Notes under the pieces: model-generated
Seen by the model: only the letters and a program-made list of their open reading frames with translations
What the model was told of the DNA's origin: nothing
Databases searched by the model: none
Position numbers and translations under genes: made by a program
Source: Candidatus Sphingomonas phytovorans
GTDB lineage: Bacteria > Pseudomonadota > Alphaproteobacteria > Sphingomonadales > Sphingomonadaceae
Length of the DNA: 64,000 nt
Assembly (NCBI GenBank): GCA_029202385.1
Contig: CP119314.1
Span: 4,763,001-4,827,000, forward strand
Reading direction: 5' to 3'
Shown: positions 44,403-53,527 of the stretch, one piece after another
Layout: every line of letters starts with the position of its first letter
Position numbering within the stretch: the stretch's first letter is position 1

Positions 44403-45116
44403 CGCGGAAAAGGCTCGGCCGGCGTCGCGTCCGGTGCGAATCAGGGCCGGTAGCTGGCGCGGGTTCCTGGCGAGGGACGCCAGGACGGCGCCCAGCGCCA
44501 TGCTTCCATCGGGCCGCATGCCGACAAGCGCAGCCGGCGGGAGTGCGTGATCGGCGGTGTCGGAGATCGCCCTGACGATCGCGAACGGCAGGCCATGACG
44601 CGCCGCGACCCGGGCGGCGATATGCGATTCCATATCGACGGCGAGGGCGTTGGTGGTCGTGTGGAGGGTGTGCTTTTCCGCGACTGATGCGATGATGGTG
44701 TCGCTGCCGACGATCGTTCCGACATGGGACCCGATGAGATGCGTGGTGAGCGCGTCGAACAGGGCTGCATTCCCTCTCCCATTGGGAGAGGGAGGAGGGA
44801 GCCGCGAAGCGGCGGAAGGGTGAGGGCGATCGTCAGGATCGGTCTTACCCGTCGCCCTCACCCTTTCCATGCCTTCGGCATGGGCCCCTTCCCTCTCCCC
44901 AAGGGAGAGGGAACCAATCACGAGATCGCCGGCCTTCAGGGCCCGGTCTAGCGCTCCCGCGAGGCCGCAGGACAGGATCGCCCGTGCGCCAGGGGCCGCA
45001 GCCTCCAACTCCTGCTCCAGCCGCGCGCCATCGCCACCGCCGGCGATCACCGTTACCCCCGGTCCGCCCAGGATCGCGGCCTCCTTATGGAGGCCGGTCG
45101 CGACCAGGATGGTCAC
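44322..45116 (-). CDS. hpnG: HpnG, adenosylhopane nucleosidase, with in-frame repeat insertion
   Basis: 264 residues; ATG 45116 overlaps the shc stop (ATGA). HpnG removes adenine from adenosylhopane to give ribosylhopane. Nucleosidase-fold motifs are present: CGLAGALDRALKAGDLVIGS (about 50-69), VGSDTIIAS, NALAVDMESHIAARVAARHGLPFAIVRAISDTAD. Residues about 69-115 (44770-44913) are alien: they read through a palindromic repeat and are rich in Pro, Arg, Glu and Gly. The frame continues on both sides, so the gene is intact but about 45 residues longer than expected. The insertion lies between two core elements, probably in a surface loop. Last gene of the hpnA-to-G run. Confidence 0.93.
   Translation of the reverse strand: MTILVATGLHKEAAILGGPGVTVIAGGGDGARLEQELEAAAPGARAILSCGLAGALDRALKAGDLVIGSLSLGEREGAHAEGMERVRATGKTDPDDRPHPSAASRLPPPSPNGRGNAALFDALTTHLIGSHVGTIVGSDTIIASVAEKHTLHTTTNALAVDMESHIAARVAARHGLPFAIVRAISDTADHALPPAALVGMRPDGSMALGAVLASLARNPRQLPALIRTGRDAGRAFSALRRVRDVLAGLGIRLADDLELPLDMR
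44770..44913. repeat. Palindromic repeat element inside hpnG (CCCTCTCCC family)
   Basis: 144 bases, exactly 48 codons. Both ends are small hairpins: TTCCCTCTCCC with GGGAGAGGGA at the left, and the same pair at the right ending GGGAGAGGGAA (44903-44913). Inside are GGAAGGGTGAGGGCGA (44814-44829) pairing with 44852-44868, a GCCGC/GCGGC hairpin and an ATGCCTTCGGCAT hairpin. Related elements lie at 52221, 54977 and 61069, all between genes. It has no open frame for a transposase. Confidence 0.85.
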
Positions 45117-47065
45117 ATGCCGTGCGCGACGCGGCGCGTGTTGGAGCGTTTGAGGTTGCGATAGCGCGCCATCGCCCAGAGCGGGAAATACTTCGGATAG
45201 CCGTGGTATCGCAGATAGAAGACCCGCGGGAAACCGCCGCCGGTGTACATCTCCTGCCCCCAGAGCCCGTCGGCTTCCTGGTTCGCCGCGAGCCAGTCGA
45301 TCCCCCGGGCCACCGCCGGCGAGTCCACGTCGCCCGCAGCCATCAGCCCGAGCAGCGCCCAGGCGGTCTGCGAGGCGGTCGAGGGGGCGGGGGTGTGGCC
45401 CTTATAGTCGAGCGCATAGCTCTCGCAGTCCTCACCCCAGCCGCCATCCGCATTCTGAATCCGGGTGAGCCAGTCGACCGCCTTCGCCACGATCGGCTCA
45501 TCGGGCGCGAAACCCGCCGCGTTGAGAGCGCACAGCACCGACCAAGTGCCGTAGATATAGTTCACGCCCCAGCGCCCGAACCAGCTGCCGTCGGGCATCT
45601 GCTCCTTCGCGAGGAAATCGAGCGCGGCGCGCATTCGGTCGCTGTCGCGCGTCTCGCCGAGTTGCGCGAGCATCGAGACGCAGCGCGCGCTCACGTCCGA
45701 GGTTGGTGGATCGAGCAGTGCGCCGTGATCGGCGAAGGGCAGGTTGTTGAGATAATGATAGCTGTTGTCGGCATCGAACGCGCCCCAGCCGCCGTCGCGG
45801 CTCTGCAGGCCGACGGTCCATTCGACGCCGCGATCGATGGCCTCCTGATCGTGGCTGGTTCTGGCGCGATCCATCGCCATCACCACCACGGCGGTGTCGT
45901 CGAGATCGGGATAATGCGCGTTATTATACTGGAACGCCCAGCCACCGGGGCGGACATCGGGCTTTTCCTCGGCCCAGTCGCCCTTCACGTCGAGAATCTG
46001 AAGCGGCCTCAGCCAGTCGAGTCCCCGGCCCGCGCGCGCCTCGGCATCGTCGCCGCCAGCCTCAAGCATCGCGTGCGCGGCGAGCGCTGTGTCCCACACC
46101 GGCGACACGCAGGGCTGGCAATAGGCCTCGTCCTCCCGGATCACGAGGAGCTTCTCGATCGATTGTCGCGCGATCGCGCGGGCGGGGTGATCCTCGGCGT
46201 AGCCAAGGCAGTCGAACATCATCACGCTGTTCGCCATCGCCGGGTAGATCGCGCCAAGCCCATCCACGCCGTTCAGGCGCTCAAGCACGAAATCGACACA
46301 GGCCTTGATCGCCCGGGCGCGAAGTTTTTTCGGCCAGAGCCCGTTGCCGACCTTGAGCACGCGGTCGAGCGCGTTGAAGCCGTGGGTCCACAGCCATTTG
46401 GGGTCGGCAGCCTTGGTGCCGGGGCGAATCTTCTCGCCGGTATAAAGCTCGTCGACCTTCACCCCGAGCGCATTGCGGGCGACCGGCTGAAGCGCGCCGA
46501 GCACGAGCAGCGGCACGACCACGGTGCGAGCCCAATAGGACATCTTCGAGAGATGGATAGGGAACCAGCGCGGCAGCAGGATCAGCTCGGGCGGCATGGT
46601 CGGCACCGCCGACCATGGGCCGGCAGCGAACAAGGCAAGCTGGATACGGGTGAAGACGTTGACCGCCGCCGCGCCGCCGACCGCCAGGATCGCGGCGCGC
46701 GCACGCGCCATATGCGGCGCGTCGATCGGGTCGCCAATCATCTTCAGCGCATAATAGGCCTTTACCGAGGCACTGACGTCGAACGCGCCGCCGTGGAACA
46801 GGCCCCAGCCATGATGGTCGGCCGACTGGATACGGCGCAGATAAGTGCCGATCTTCGCTTCGAGCCCGGCGTCGACCGGCTCGTCGAGATAATGACGAAG
46901 CAGGACATATTCGGCCGGGATGGTCGCATCGGCTTCAAGCTCGAACACCCAATGGCCGTCGTCGCGCTGCAGGTTGGCGAGCGCCGCGGTCGCGCGGTCG
47001 ACCGCTGCCTCGACCGTGGCGAGGGGGGCGGTCGAGCCGCCGATCTCGGAAAAGCCCTGATGCAT
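45113..47065 (-). CDS. shc: Squalene-hopene cyclase
   Basis: 650 residues from ATG 47065. The enzyme cyclises squalene to hopene and hopanol at the inner membrane. The catalytic DxDD is Asp387-Leu-Asp389-Asp390 in the PDLDDTAVVV block. Many QW repeats of the terpene cyclase toroid are visible, for example QSRDGGWGAFD, QMPDGSWFGRWG, QNADGGWGEDCESY and QEADGLWGQE. The C-terminal YPKYFPLWAMARYR is typical. Length is normal. It is the hpnF gene of the hpnA-G series and lies 9 bases after hpnE. Confidence 0.97.
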   Translation of the reverse strand: MHQGFSEIGGSTAPLATVEAAVDRATAALANLQRDDGHWVFELEADATIPAEYVLLRHYLDEPVDAGLEAKIGTYLRRIQSADHHGWGLFHGGAFDVSASVKAYYALKMIGDPIDAPHMARARAAILAVGGAAAVNVFTRIQLALFAAGPWSAVPTMPPELILLPRWFPIHLSKMSYWARTVVVPLLVLGALQPVARNALGVKVDELYTGEKIRPGTKAADPKWLWTHGFNALDRVLKVGNGLWPKKLRARAIKACVDFVLERLNGVDGLGAIYPAMANSVMMFDCLGYAEDHPARAIARQSIEKLLVIREDEAYCQPCVSPVWDTALAAHAMLEAGGDDAEARAGRGLDWLRPLQILDVKGDWAEEKPDVRPGGWAFQYNNAHYPDLDDTAVVVMAMDRARTSHDQEAIDRGVEWTVGLQSRDGGWGAFDADNSYHYLNNLPFADHGALLDPPTSDVSARCVSMLAQLGETRDSDRMRAALDFLAKEQMPDGSWFGRWGVNYIYGTWSVLCALNAAGFAPDEPIVAKAVDWLTRIQNADGGWGEDCESYALDYKGHTPAPSTASQTAWALLGLMAAGDVDSPAVARGIDWLAANQEADGLWGQEMYTGGGFPRVFYLRYHGYPKYFPLWAMARYRNLKRSNTRRVAHGM

Positions 47066-47074
47066 CGCGCCCTC

Positions 47075-48331
47075 CTAACGCGCGAGCGCGAGGCGCGCCA
47101 CGGTTTCTCCCGACCGCAGGGCGCCCTCGATCGTGGCGGGCAGCCCGGTGTCGGTCCAGTCGCCCGCCAGGAACAGGTTGCGCCAGCGCGTCGCGGCGGA
47201 CGGGCGCTTGGCATTCTGCTCCGGCGTCGCGGCGAAGGTCGCGCGCTTCTCCTTCACGATCTGCCAGGTCGGCATCGGCGCTTCGATCGCCAGCGCGGCG
47301 CAGACGTCGGCCCAGAACGTCCGCGCCAGCGTCTCGCGATCAAGGTCGACAAGCCGTTCCGCGGCGCTGACCGTCACCGAGAGGCGGTCGGGAAAGGCGA
47401 ACAGCCATTCGGCGGTGCCGCCGAACAGGCCGAGCATCGCCGGCGCATCAGCGGGCGCGGGCAGAGCGAAATGGCCGTTGACGATGGCGCGGAAATCGTC
47501 GGGGGCCTGAAGGTTTGGCACCAGCGCGGTAGCGACCCAGGGCGGCACGGCGAGAATGACGGCTTCGTCCGCAGCGACCGGCTCCATGCCCGCGCCCCAG
47601 TCAAGGCCGGTCACCCGGTCGCCATCGAACGCGACCGTGCGAAGCCGGCGGCCCAGCGCTACCGCGCTTCCCCGTTCATCGAGCCAGGCAAGGGCAGGAT
47701 CGATAAAGGCGGCGGCCAGGCTCGGTTCCGCAATGCGGGGGCGCATGGCGCGGCCACCCTTTGCGATCGTTTCGCGCAGGATATTGGCGGTGAGCATCGT
47801 CGACGATTCGCCGGGGGCGGTGTTGAGCGCCGCGAGCAGCACGGGCTCAAGCAGTTTCGACCAGGCCGGTCCGCTGGTGGCGATGCGCTGGTCGATCCGG
47901 CCTTCGCGGTGCGACAGCAATCTGGCGAGAGGCAGATAGTCGGCGATCCCGCTGCCCGGTACGCGGCGGGCTGGTGCGGCGATCCACCAGGGAAGGGGGC
48001 CGTCGTTGATGCGTACCGTCCAACGCCTGGCTGTCGTCAGGTCCTGGAAGGTGAAATCGGCGTGCTCGGGCCCGGCCAGCGGTGTGGTCGCACCCACGGC
48101 CGAGCGGAAACGCGCCACCGCGGGATTGCCGGACAGAACGAGATGATTGCCGTTGTCGATCGTCAGGCCGAGCTGAGGATCGTGATAGGAGCGGCACCGT
48201 CCGCCCGCCTGCGCAGCCGAATCGGCGATAGAGACAGCGATGCCGGCTTTGCGCAGCGCGACCGCGGCGGAAAGCCCCGCCAGCCCCGCTCCGGCAATCG
48301 TCGCCCGGGTAAAGGTCAACGCGTCAGCCAC
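47075..48331 (-). CDS. hpnE: HpnE, hydroxysqualene dehydroxylase
   Basis: 418 residues from GTG 48331, overlapping hpnD by 16 bases. HpnE is the FAD enzyme that reduces hydroxysqualene to squalene, the third step of the HpnCDE route. The dinucleotide-binding IAGAGLAGLSAAVALRKAG starts at about residue 12, with the second-strand acidic residue and GGRCRSY shortly after, as in the amine oxidase/phytoene desaturase fold. The C-terminal FLAGDWTDTGLPATIEGALRSG block closes the FAD site. All three squalene genes are adjacent and overlapping. Confidence 0.96.
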   Translation of the reverse strand: MADALTFTRATIAGAGLAGLSAAVALRKAGIAVSIADSAAQAGGRCRSYHDPQLGLTIDNGNHLVLSGNPAVARFRSAVGATTPLAGPEHADFTFQDLTTARRWTVRINDGPLPWWIAAPARRVPGSGIADYLPLARLLSHREGRIDQRIATSGPAWSKLLEPVLLAALNTAPGESSTMLTANILRETIAKGGRAMRPRIAEPSLAAAFIDPALAWLDERGSAVALGRRLRTVAFDGDRVTGLDWGAGMEPVAADEAVILAVPPWVATALVPNLQAPDDFRAIVNGHFALPAPADAPAMLGLFGGTAEWLFAFPDRLSVTVSAAERLVDLDRETLARTFWADVCAALAIEAPMPTWQIVKEKRATFAATPEQNAKRPSAATRWRNLFLAGDWTDTGLPATIEGALRSGETVARLALAR

Positions 48332-49155
48332 AGCCGCGCGACAGTCAGGAGGAGTGCCAGCTTTGACACCTTTACCCGGCGACGCGGCGGCTTCCAGCCG
48401 ATCGCCTCAGTCTGTTTCAGCACCTTGGCGTACGCTGCCTCCATCAGGCGCGGTGCGATCAGGTGGCCGCGCGGGCGGGTCGCGAGCAGCGCATGCGCCT
48501 TGCGATAATGGTCATGCGCCGTTGCAGCGACCGCCCGGCAGACGGCATCGATCCGGGGATCACCGACGACGTCCACGGGAGTGGTAAAGGGAATGCCGGC
48601 CGCGGCGATCTCCTCGGCGGGCAGATAGACCCGGCCGATACCCGCATCCTCGTCCACGTCGCGCAGGATGTTGGTCAATTGCAGCGCGCGGCCGAGATGA
48701 TAGGCCAGCGCGATTCCGGGCGCTTCGTCCATGCCGAAGATCCGTACCGACAGGCGCCCGACCGCCGAGGCGACCCGGTCGCAATAGAGATCGAGCTCGG
48801 CCATGGGCGGCCAGCGGATGTCGCGATCGACATCCATCGCCATGCCGTCGATCACCGCCTCGAAGTCGGCGCGATCGAGCCTGAAGCGCTCGACGGCATC
48901 GGCGACCAGCACCGCCTGGCCGGGCGGACCACCGGCATAGAGCGAATCGAGATCGGCGCGCCAGGCATCGAGCGCCCTGGCCCGGCCTTCGCGATCGCCC
49001 TGCTGGTCGTCGGCGATATCGTCGACCAGCCGGCAAAAGCCGTAGATCGCGTACATCGCCTCGCGCTCGGCCTTGGGCAGCACGCGCATTCCGGCATAGA
49101 AGGAACTGCCCGAAACCTGCTGCTGCAGGGCGGCCGGGGTCGAATCGGGATTCAT
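48316..49155 (-). CDS. hpnD: HpnD, presqualene diphosphate synthase
   Basis: 279 residues from ATG 49155, an ATGA overlap with hpnC; the longer upstream reading is only antisense to nothing conserved. HpnD condenses two farnesyl diphosphates to presqualene diphosphate. Aspartate-rich motifs for Mg-diphosphate binding are CRLVDDIADD (about 45-54) and LTNILRDVDEDAGIGRVYLP (about 167-186), the squalene/phytoene synthase signature. SSFYAGMRVLP at the start is typical of HpnD. Confidence 0.96.
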   Translation of the reverse strand: MNPDSTPAALQQQVSGSSFYAGMRVLPKAEREAMYAIYGFCRLVDDIADDQQGDREGRARALDAWRADLDSLYAGGPPGQAVLVADAVERFRLDRADFEAVIDGMAMDVDRDIRWPPMAELDLYCDRVASAVGRLSVRIFGMDEAPGIALAYHLGRALQLTNILRDVDEDAGIGRVYLPAEEIAAAGIPFTTPVDVVGDPRIDAVCRAVAATAHDHYRKAHALLATRPRGHLIAPRLMEAAYAKVLKQTEAIGWKPPRRRVKVSKLALLLTVARLWLTR

Positions 49156-49991
49156 GCCGCGCGCCTGAACAGGCTGCCGACGGCGGCACCGGTGGCCAGG
49201 AAGGCGGCTTCCCAGGATTTGTGATGCACCCGCTCGCTGAGCGGATCGCGCGTCTCCAGCCGGCCGCACAGGCTGACGGCAAGGCGGTGGATGATCGCTA
49301 CCTCGGCCGCGAGGCGGCGATCGGCGATCGTCGCGGCAAAGCCGGCTGAGGTGCCGAGCAGGATCCGGGTCTTGCCCACGAGCGAGACGATCGCGGCCCG
49401 CAATGCCGGCGTGGCGCGATCGGCGCTCAGATCTTCGATCCGCGCGCCGGTTTCGGCGAAGGTCTCGGCCGGGATATAGACGCGGTCGAGCGTGCGGTAG
49501 TCCTTGGCGCAATCCTGAAGGTGATTGATCACCTGCAATGCGGCGCAAAGCGCGTCGGAGACTGGCCAGGTGGCGCGATCCTCCCCATGCACGTCAAGCA
49601 CGTAACGCCCAGCCGGCATCGCCGAGAGGCGGCAATAGCCCATCAGCCCATCCCAATCCTCGTACCGCGTGACCGTCACGTCGCGTTCGAATGCGCCGAG
49701 CAGGTCATGCGCATGAACCGGATCGAGCCGGTAATCGGCCATGACTGTGCGCAGCGCGAGCGCTTCGGCGCTACCCTCCGCCTTGCCATCGAGACCGGCG
49801 CGCATGCGGCCAAGCTGGGCGAGCTTCTCCGCCGCCGGCAGCGTCTCGTGATCCGAGATGTCGTCGGCCACGCGGGCGAAACGATAAAAGGCCATCACCG
49901 GTGCGCGGTGTTCGGATTTGAGCAGGACCGAGGCGACCGGGAAATTCTCGTCACGATGTCCCTTGCCCGAGGCGAGGTCGGCCGCTTCCAT
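49152..49991 (-). CDS. hpnC: HpnC, hydroxysqualene synthase
   Basis: 279 residues from ATG 49991, overlapping the hpnB stop by one base. HpnC turns presqualene diphosphate into hydroxysqualene. It has the squalene-synthase fold, with GHRDENFPVASVLL at the start (the HpnC signature), FARVADDISDHE as the first aspartate-rich region and QVINHLQDCAKDYRTLDRVYIP as the second. Paralogue of HpnD; both sit next to each other as in all HpnCDE clusters. Confidence 0.95.
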   Translation of the reverse strand: MEAADLASGKGHRDENFPVASVLLKSEHRAPVMAFYRFARVADDISDHETLPAAEKLAQLGRMRAGLDGKAEGSAEALALRTVMADYRLDPVHAHDLLGAFERDVTVTRYEDWDGLMGYCRLSAMPAGRYVLDVHGEDRATWPVSDALCAALQVINHLQDCAKDYRTLDRVYIPAETFAETGARIEDLSADRATPALRAAIVSLVGKTRILLGTSAGFAATIADRRLAAEVAIIHRLAVSLCGRLETRDPLSERVHHKSWEAAFLATGAAVGSLFRRAA

Positions 49992-51124
49992 CAAAGCGTC
50001 CCCGTCGCCTGCGCGCGGCCTTTCCACATTCCACCACGTCCTCGCATATGCTGCCATGCCGATAGCAAGGTGCAGCCGGCGTAGAAAGCCGCGATCAACG
50101 GAAGGGCAATTCCCCAGAGCGGGGACCGGCGATAGAAGCGCAACATCGGCTGGAACGAGATCGCCATCAGTAGCCACGCGGTCGCCCCGGCGATCTGAGC
50201 CCAGCCGGTGCCGGCCAGCGCCAGCACCGGGGGGGCGCCATAGACCAGGGCCAGGCCGATCAGCGTGCCGAGCAGCATCAGCGGCGAATAGCCGAGCTGG
50301 GCATAGGCCGAGCGCGAGATCATCGCCGCGATCACCCCGGTATCGTCATAAGCGCGGATGCTGCGCGAGCGATGAGTGAGGCCGAGCCAGATCGGACCCT
50401 GTTTCTTCAGCAGGGCGCCAAGCGTGCAATCGTCGATCAGGGCGGTGCGGATCGCGGCGATACCGCCCGCCGCCGCCAGCGCGTCGCGTCGCACCAGCAT
50501 GCAGCCGCCGGCCGCGGCGCCGGGGCCGTTCGGGCGATTCACGCGGCCGAACGGGTAGAGCATCTGGAAGAAGAACACGAAGGCCGGGATCAGCGCCCGC
50601 TCCGCCAGGCTGGTGCAGCGCAGTTCCGCCATCAGCGACACCAAAGTGAGGTGGCCCGCCTCGCCCCGTGCGACGAGGGTGCGAAGCGTGTCGGGTTCAT
50701 GCGCGATATCGGCATCGGTAAGCCATAGATAATGTGGAACAGGGCCGGCATGCTCGACTCCCTGCGCCACCGCCCAGAGCTTTCCGGTCCAGTCCGGGGC
50801 GAGTTGCCGGCCGGTCACGATGTCGAGAGGATGGGCTCCGCTGGTGGCGCGGGCGATGTCGGCGGTGCCGTCGCTGCTCGAATCGTCGACCAGGATCACA
50901 TGGAAACGGCCAGGATAGTCCTGCGCGCGCAGGCTGGCGATCGCTCGGCCGATCACCTCGGCCTCGTCGCGGGCGGGGACGATGGCGACCACGTCGGGCC
51001 ATTCAGCGGGATCGCGCGGCTGGTCGTTCGTGTCGCGTTCGCGCGCCAGCCAGAAGCCGCCATGGGCGAGGACCAGGCCGAGCCAGATGACGAGGCTCAC
51101 GCCACCGAGGGCGAGCGCAATCAC
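49991..51124 (-). CDS. hpnB: HpnB, hopanoid-associated glycosyltransferase
   Basis: 377 residues from GTG 51124, which shares GTGA with the hpnA stop and has GGGA eight bases upstream; ATG 51151 would overlap hpnA more. It starts with a membrane helix (VIALALGGVSLVIWLGLVLA). A GT2 domain follows: VVAIVPARDEAEVIGRAI, VDDSSSDGTAD, LWLTDADI and a DDCTLGALLKKQG acceptor region. It ends with two or three helices and GRGGMWKGRAQ, the usual HpnB tail. It is expected to add a sugar in hopanoid side-chain building, but its exact reaction is not settled. Confidence 0.93.
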   Translation of the reverse strand: MIALALGGVSLVIWLGLVLAHGGFWLARERDTNDQPRDPAEWPDVVAIVPARDEAEVIGRAIASLRAQDYPGRFHVILVDDSSSDGTADIARATSGAHPLDIVTGRQLAPDWTGKLWAVAQGVEHAGPVPHYLWLTDADIAHEPDTLRTLVARGEAGHLTLVSLMAELRCTSLAERALIPAFVFFFQMLYPFGRVNRPNGPGAAAGGCMLVRRDALAAAGGIAAIRTALIDDCTLGALLKKQGPIWLGLTHRSRSIRAYDDTGVIAAMISRSAYAQLGYSPLMLLGTLIGLALVYGAPPVLALAGTGWAQIAGATAWLLMAISFQPMLRFYRRSPLWGIALPLIAAFYAGCTLLSAWQHMRGRGGMWKGRAQATGTL

Positions 51125-52122
51125 CGGATCATTCCCGCATTCCTGAACCACCCGATCGCGTCGGTCAGCGCCTGTTCCCAGGGGCGGGCGTGATATCCCA
51201 GTTCAGCCTCGGCCTTGGCCGAGGTGAAGAACATGTGGTGCTTCGCCATCTTCAGCCCGTCGACCGTGAGGAACGGGTCCTTGCCGGTCAGCCGCGCCAG
51301 CGCTTCATTGGCATAGGCCAGCGGGAAGAGCGGCGCGCGCGGCAGGCTGATCGTGGGCGGGCGGCGCTTCATGATCCCGGCGATGACGGCCAGCATATCG
51401 GCCAGGCGCACGTCCCGGCCGCCAAGGATATAGCGCTCGCCGATCCGGCCCCGGTCCAGCGCGAGGAGATGGCCTGTGGCGACATCGTCGACATGGACCA
51501 GGTTGAGGCCGCTATCGAGATAGGCCGGCATCTTGCCGTTCGCCGCCTCGACGATGATCCGCCCGGTTGGCGTCGGCCGCACGTCGCGGGGGCCGATCGG
51601 GGTGGAGGGGTTGACGATCACCGCCGGCAAGTCGCGTTCGGCGACCATTCGCTCGACCAGCCGTTCGGCCACGACTTTGCTGCGCTTATACGCGCCGACC
51701 GCCTGTTCCGGGGTGGCCGCGCGGGTTTCGTCGGCCGGACCGGTGGGATCGGGCTTCAGCGTCGCCACGCTGCTCGTATAGACCAGCCGCTCGACCCCAG
51801 CGGCAAGTGCCGCCTCCATCACGGCGCGCGTGCTGGCAAGATTGTTGCGGACGATCTCCTCGGGGTCGGGAGCCCAGATCCGGTAATCGGCGGCGACATG
51901 GAACAGATGTCTCACCCCGCGCATCGCCTCGGCCATCGCTGCGGGATCGCGCGCATCGCCTTCCACGAGCGTGCCGGGAAAATCGGCAAGATTGGCGCGC
52001 GGGCTGGTCGCGCGGACGAGACCCCGGACCTGCCGCCCTTGTGCAGCAAGCGCGCGCGCCACCGCCGATCCGACGAAACCCGATACGCCGGTGACCAGCA
52101 CCGTACCTGAATCCTGGTTCAC
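51121..52122 (-). CDS. hpnA: HpnA, hopanoid-associated sugar epimerase (SDR)
   Basis: 333 residues from GTG 52122, with GGAGGCGGG directly upstream. It is an extended short-chain dehydrogenase: NAD(P) site VLVTGVSGFVGSAVARAL at about 8-25, VYTSSVATL for the catalytic Ser, and AYKRSKVVAE for Tyr-x3-Lys. The family is found in hopanoid clusters and is annotated as a sugar or dihydroflavonol-4-reductase-like epimerase; the substrate is not known. First gene of the seven-gene run hpnA-B-C-D-E-shc-hpnG, whose promoter should lie in 52123-52220. Confidence 0.93.
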   Translation of the reverse strand: MNQDSGTVLVTGVSGFVGSAVARALAAQGRQVRGLVRATSPRANLADFPGTLVEGDARDPAAMAEAMRGVRHLFHVAADYRIWAPDPEEIVRNNLASTRAVMEAALAAGVERLVYTSSVATLKPDPTGPADETRAATPEQAVGAYKRSKVVAERLVERMVAERDLPAVIVNPSTPIGPRDVRPTPTGRIIVEAANGKMPAYLDSGLNLVHVDDVATGHLLALDRGRIGERYILGGRDVRLADMLAVIAGIMKRRPPTISLPRAPLFPLAYANEALARLTGKDPFLTVDGLKMAKHHMFFTSAKAEAELGYHARPWEQALTDAIGWFRNAGMIR

Positions 52123-52220
52123 CCCGCCTCCGCATCCTTCGATCGCGCGCTCTACACAGGATGGGCCGGGGGCGATAGGGAGGCGCGATGCGGGATGTGA
52201 TTAGTCGGTCGTACTGCTCA

Positions 52221-52354
52221 TTCCCTCTCTCCCTGTGGGAGAGGGGGGGAGGAGCGCAGCGACGGAAGGGTGAGGGGGACATTCGCGCGCGTTTTGAGCC
52301 TCACTCCCCATCATTCGGCGCGTCGCGCCACCTTCTTCCGCAAGGGGAAAAGGA
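52221..52354. repeat. Palindromic repeat element between hpnA and hpnI
   Basis: About 134 bases, same family as the copy inside hpnG. The left part (TTCCCTCTCTCCC, GGGAGAGG, then GGAAGGGTGAGGG) is closely alike. The right part is more degraded: CCTCACTCCCC pairs with the GTGAGGGGG stretch and CTTCCGCAAGGGGAA closes it. It separates two divergent hopanoid operons. The 250-base gap 52123-52372 holds no gene. Confidence 0.75.
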
Positions 52355-52372
52355 TTTGCAGAGTTCATCTGA

Positions 52373-53527
52373 ATGATCGCGTTCGTGATCCTCGGTTGGG
52401 CTTTGCTGGGCCTCGGCATCATCGGCACTTTCTACATGATCGCCGCCACGATCGTGTTCCGGCGTTTCATGGCGTCGCGAACCGCATCATCGCCTCGCGC
52501 CGAAGCGGTGACCCTGCTCAAGCCACTCCACGGCGCCGAACCACGCCTGCTCGAAAACCTGGCGAGCTTCCTCGTGCAGGATCATGCCGGTCCGGTCCAG
52601 CTCCTCTGCGGCGTGCAGGCACATGACGACCCGGCCATCGCCGTGGTCGAGGCTCTGCGCACCCGATATCCGCATATCGCGGTAGATTTGGTGATCGACC
52701 CTGCGAATCATGGCGCGAATCGCAAGATTTCCAATCTCATCAACATGATGGGCAAGGTCCGACATCCGATCCTGGTGCTGAGCGATAGCGATATGGTCGC
52801 TGAGCCGGACTATCTCTCCCGGGTCCTGGCCGCGCTCGACGTGGCGGGTGTCGGCGCCGTGACCTGCCTGTATCGCGGGCGCGGCGATGCGGGCTTCTGG
52901 TCGCGGCTCGGCGCCGCGGGGCTCAGCTACCAGTTCCTGCCCGGGGCCGTGTTCGGCGTCGCGATGGGGTTGGCCCGGCCGTGCATGGGCTCGACCATCG
53001 CGATGCGGCGCGAAACGCTCGATCGGATTGGTGGTTTCGAACGCTTCGCCGACGTGCTGGCCGATGACTATGCGATCGGCGAGGCGGTTCATGCGCTCGG
53101 GCAGAAGGTCGCGGTACCGCCGATGCTCGTCACCCATGCTTCGGCCGAGCGAAGCTTTGCCGAGCTGTGGCGGCACGAACTGCGGTGGGGCGCGACGGTG
53201 CGTGGTGTGGTGCCGGGCGCTTATGTCGGATCGGTGGTCGGCATGCCCTTCCCGCTCGCCTTGCTGGGGGCAGCCTTGGTCCCGGCCCATCCGGTCGGGC
53301 TTGCCATTGCCCTGTCGGCGCTGTTTGCCCGCATCGCGATCGCCCGTTTCGTCGACCGCGCGGCTGGTGTAACGACGGCGCCATGGTGGCTTCTACCGAT
53401 GCGCGATTGCCTCACCGTCGCTATATTCGTCGCAAGCTTCTTCGTCGCGTCGGTTGATTGGCGCGGACAACGGCTTAAAATGGAAGATGACGGCCGCGTT
53501 TCGGCCGATCCGGAGATTTCCGCATGA
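52373..53527 (+). CDS. hpnI: HpnI, hopanoid glycosyltransferase
   Basis: 384 residues from ATG 52373. HpnI adds N-acetylglucosamine to bacteriohopanetetrol, the first step to the cyclitol ether. It is a ceramide-glucosyltransferase-like GT2/GT21 enzyme: N-terminal helix, VTLLKPLHGAEPRLLENLASF, LVLSDSDMVAEPDYL with the DxD-type site, and RHELRWGATVRGVVPG (Q/RxxRW). Further helices end the protein. It overlaps hpnJ (ATGA). No good ribosome-binding site stands directly before the ATG; AAGGA at the edge of the repeat is too far at 18 bases. Confidence 0.94.
   Translation: MIAFVILGWALLGLGIIGTFYMIAATIVFRRFMASRTASSPRAEAVTLLKPLHGAEPRLLENLASFLVQDHAGPVQLLCGVQAHDDPAIAVVEALRTRYPHIAVDLVIDPANHGANRKISNLINMMGKVRHPILVLSDSDMVAEPDYLSRVLAALDVAGVGAVTCLYRGRGDAGFWSRLGAAGLSYQFLPGAVFGVAMGLARPCMGSTIAMRRETLDRIGGFERFADVLADDYAIGEAVHALGQKVAVPPMLVTHASAERSFAELWRHELRWGATVRGVVPGAYVGSVVGMPFPLALLGAALVPAHPVGLAIALSALFARIAIARFVDRAAGVTTAPWWLLPMRDCLTVAIFVASFFVASVDWRGQRLKMEDDGRVSADPEISA

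Noticed and set aside
44984..48508. Open frame of 1174 codons on the + strand opposite shc and hpnE
   Set aside because: It is antisense to two certain genes, is Arg/His/Gly-rich with no domain, and long antisense frames are expected at this G+C content.
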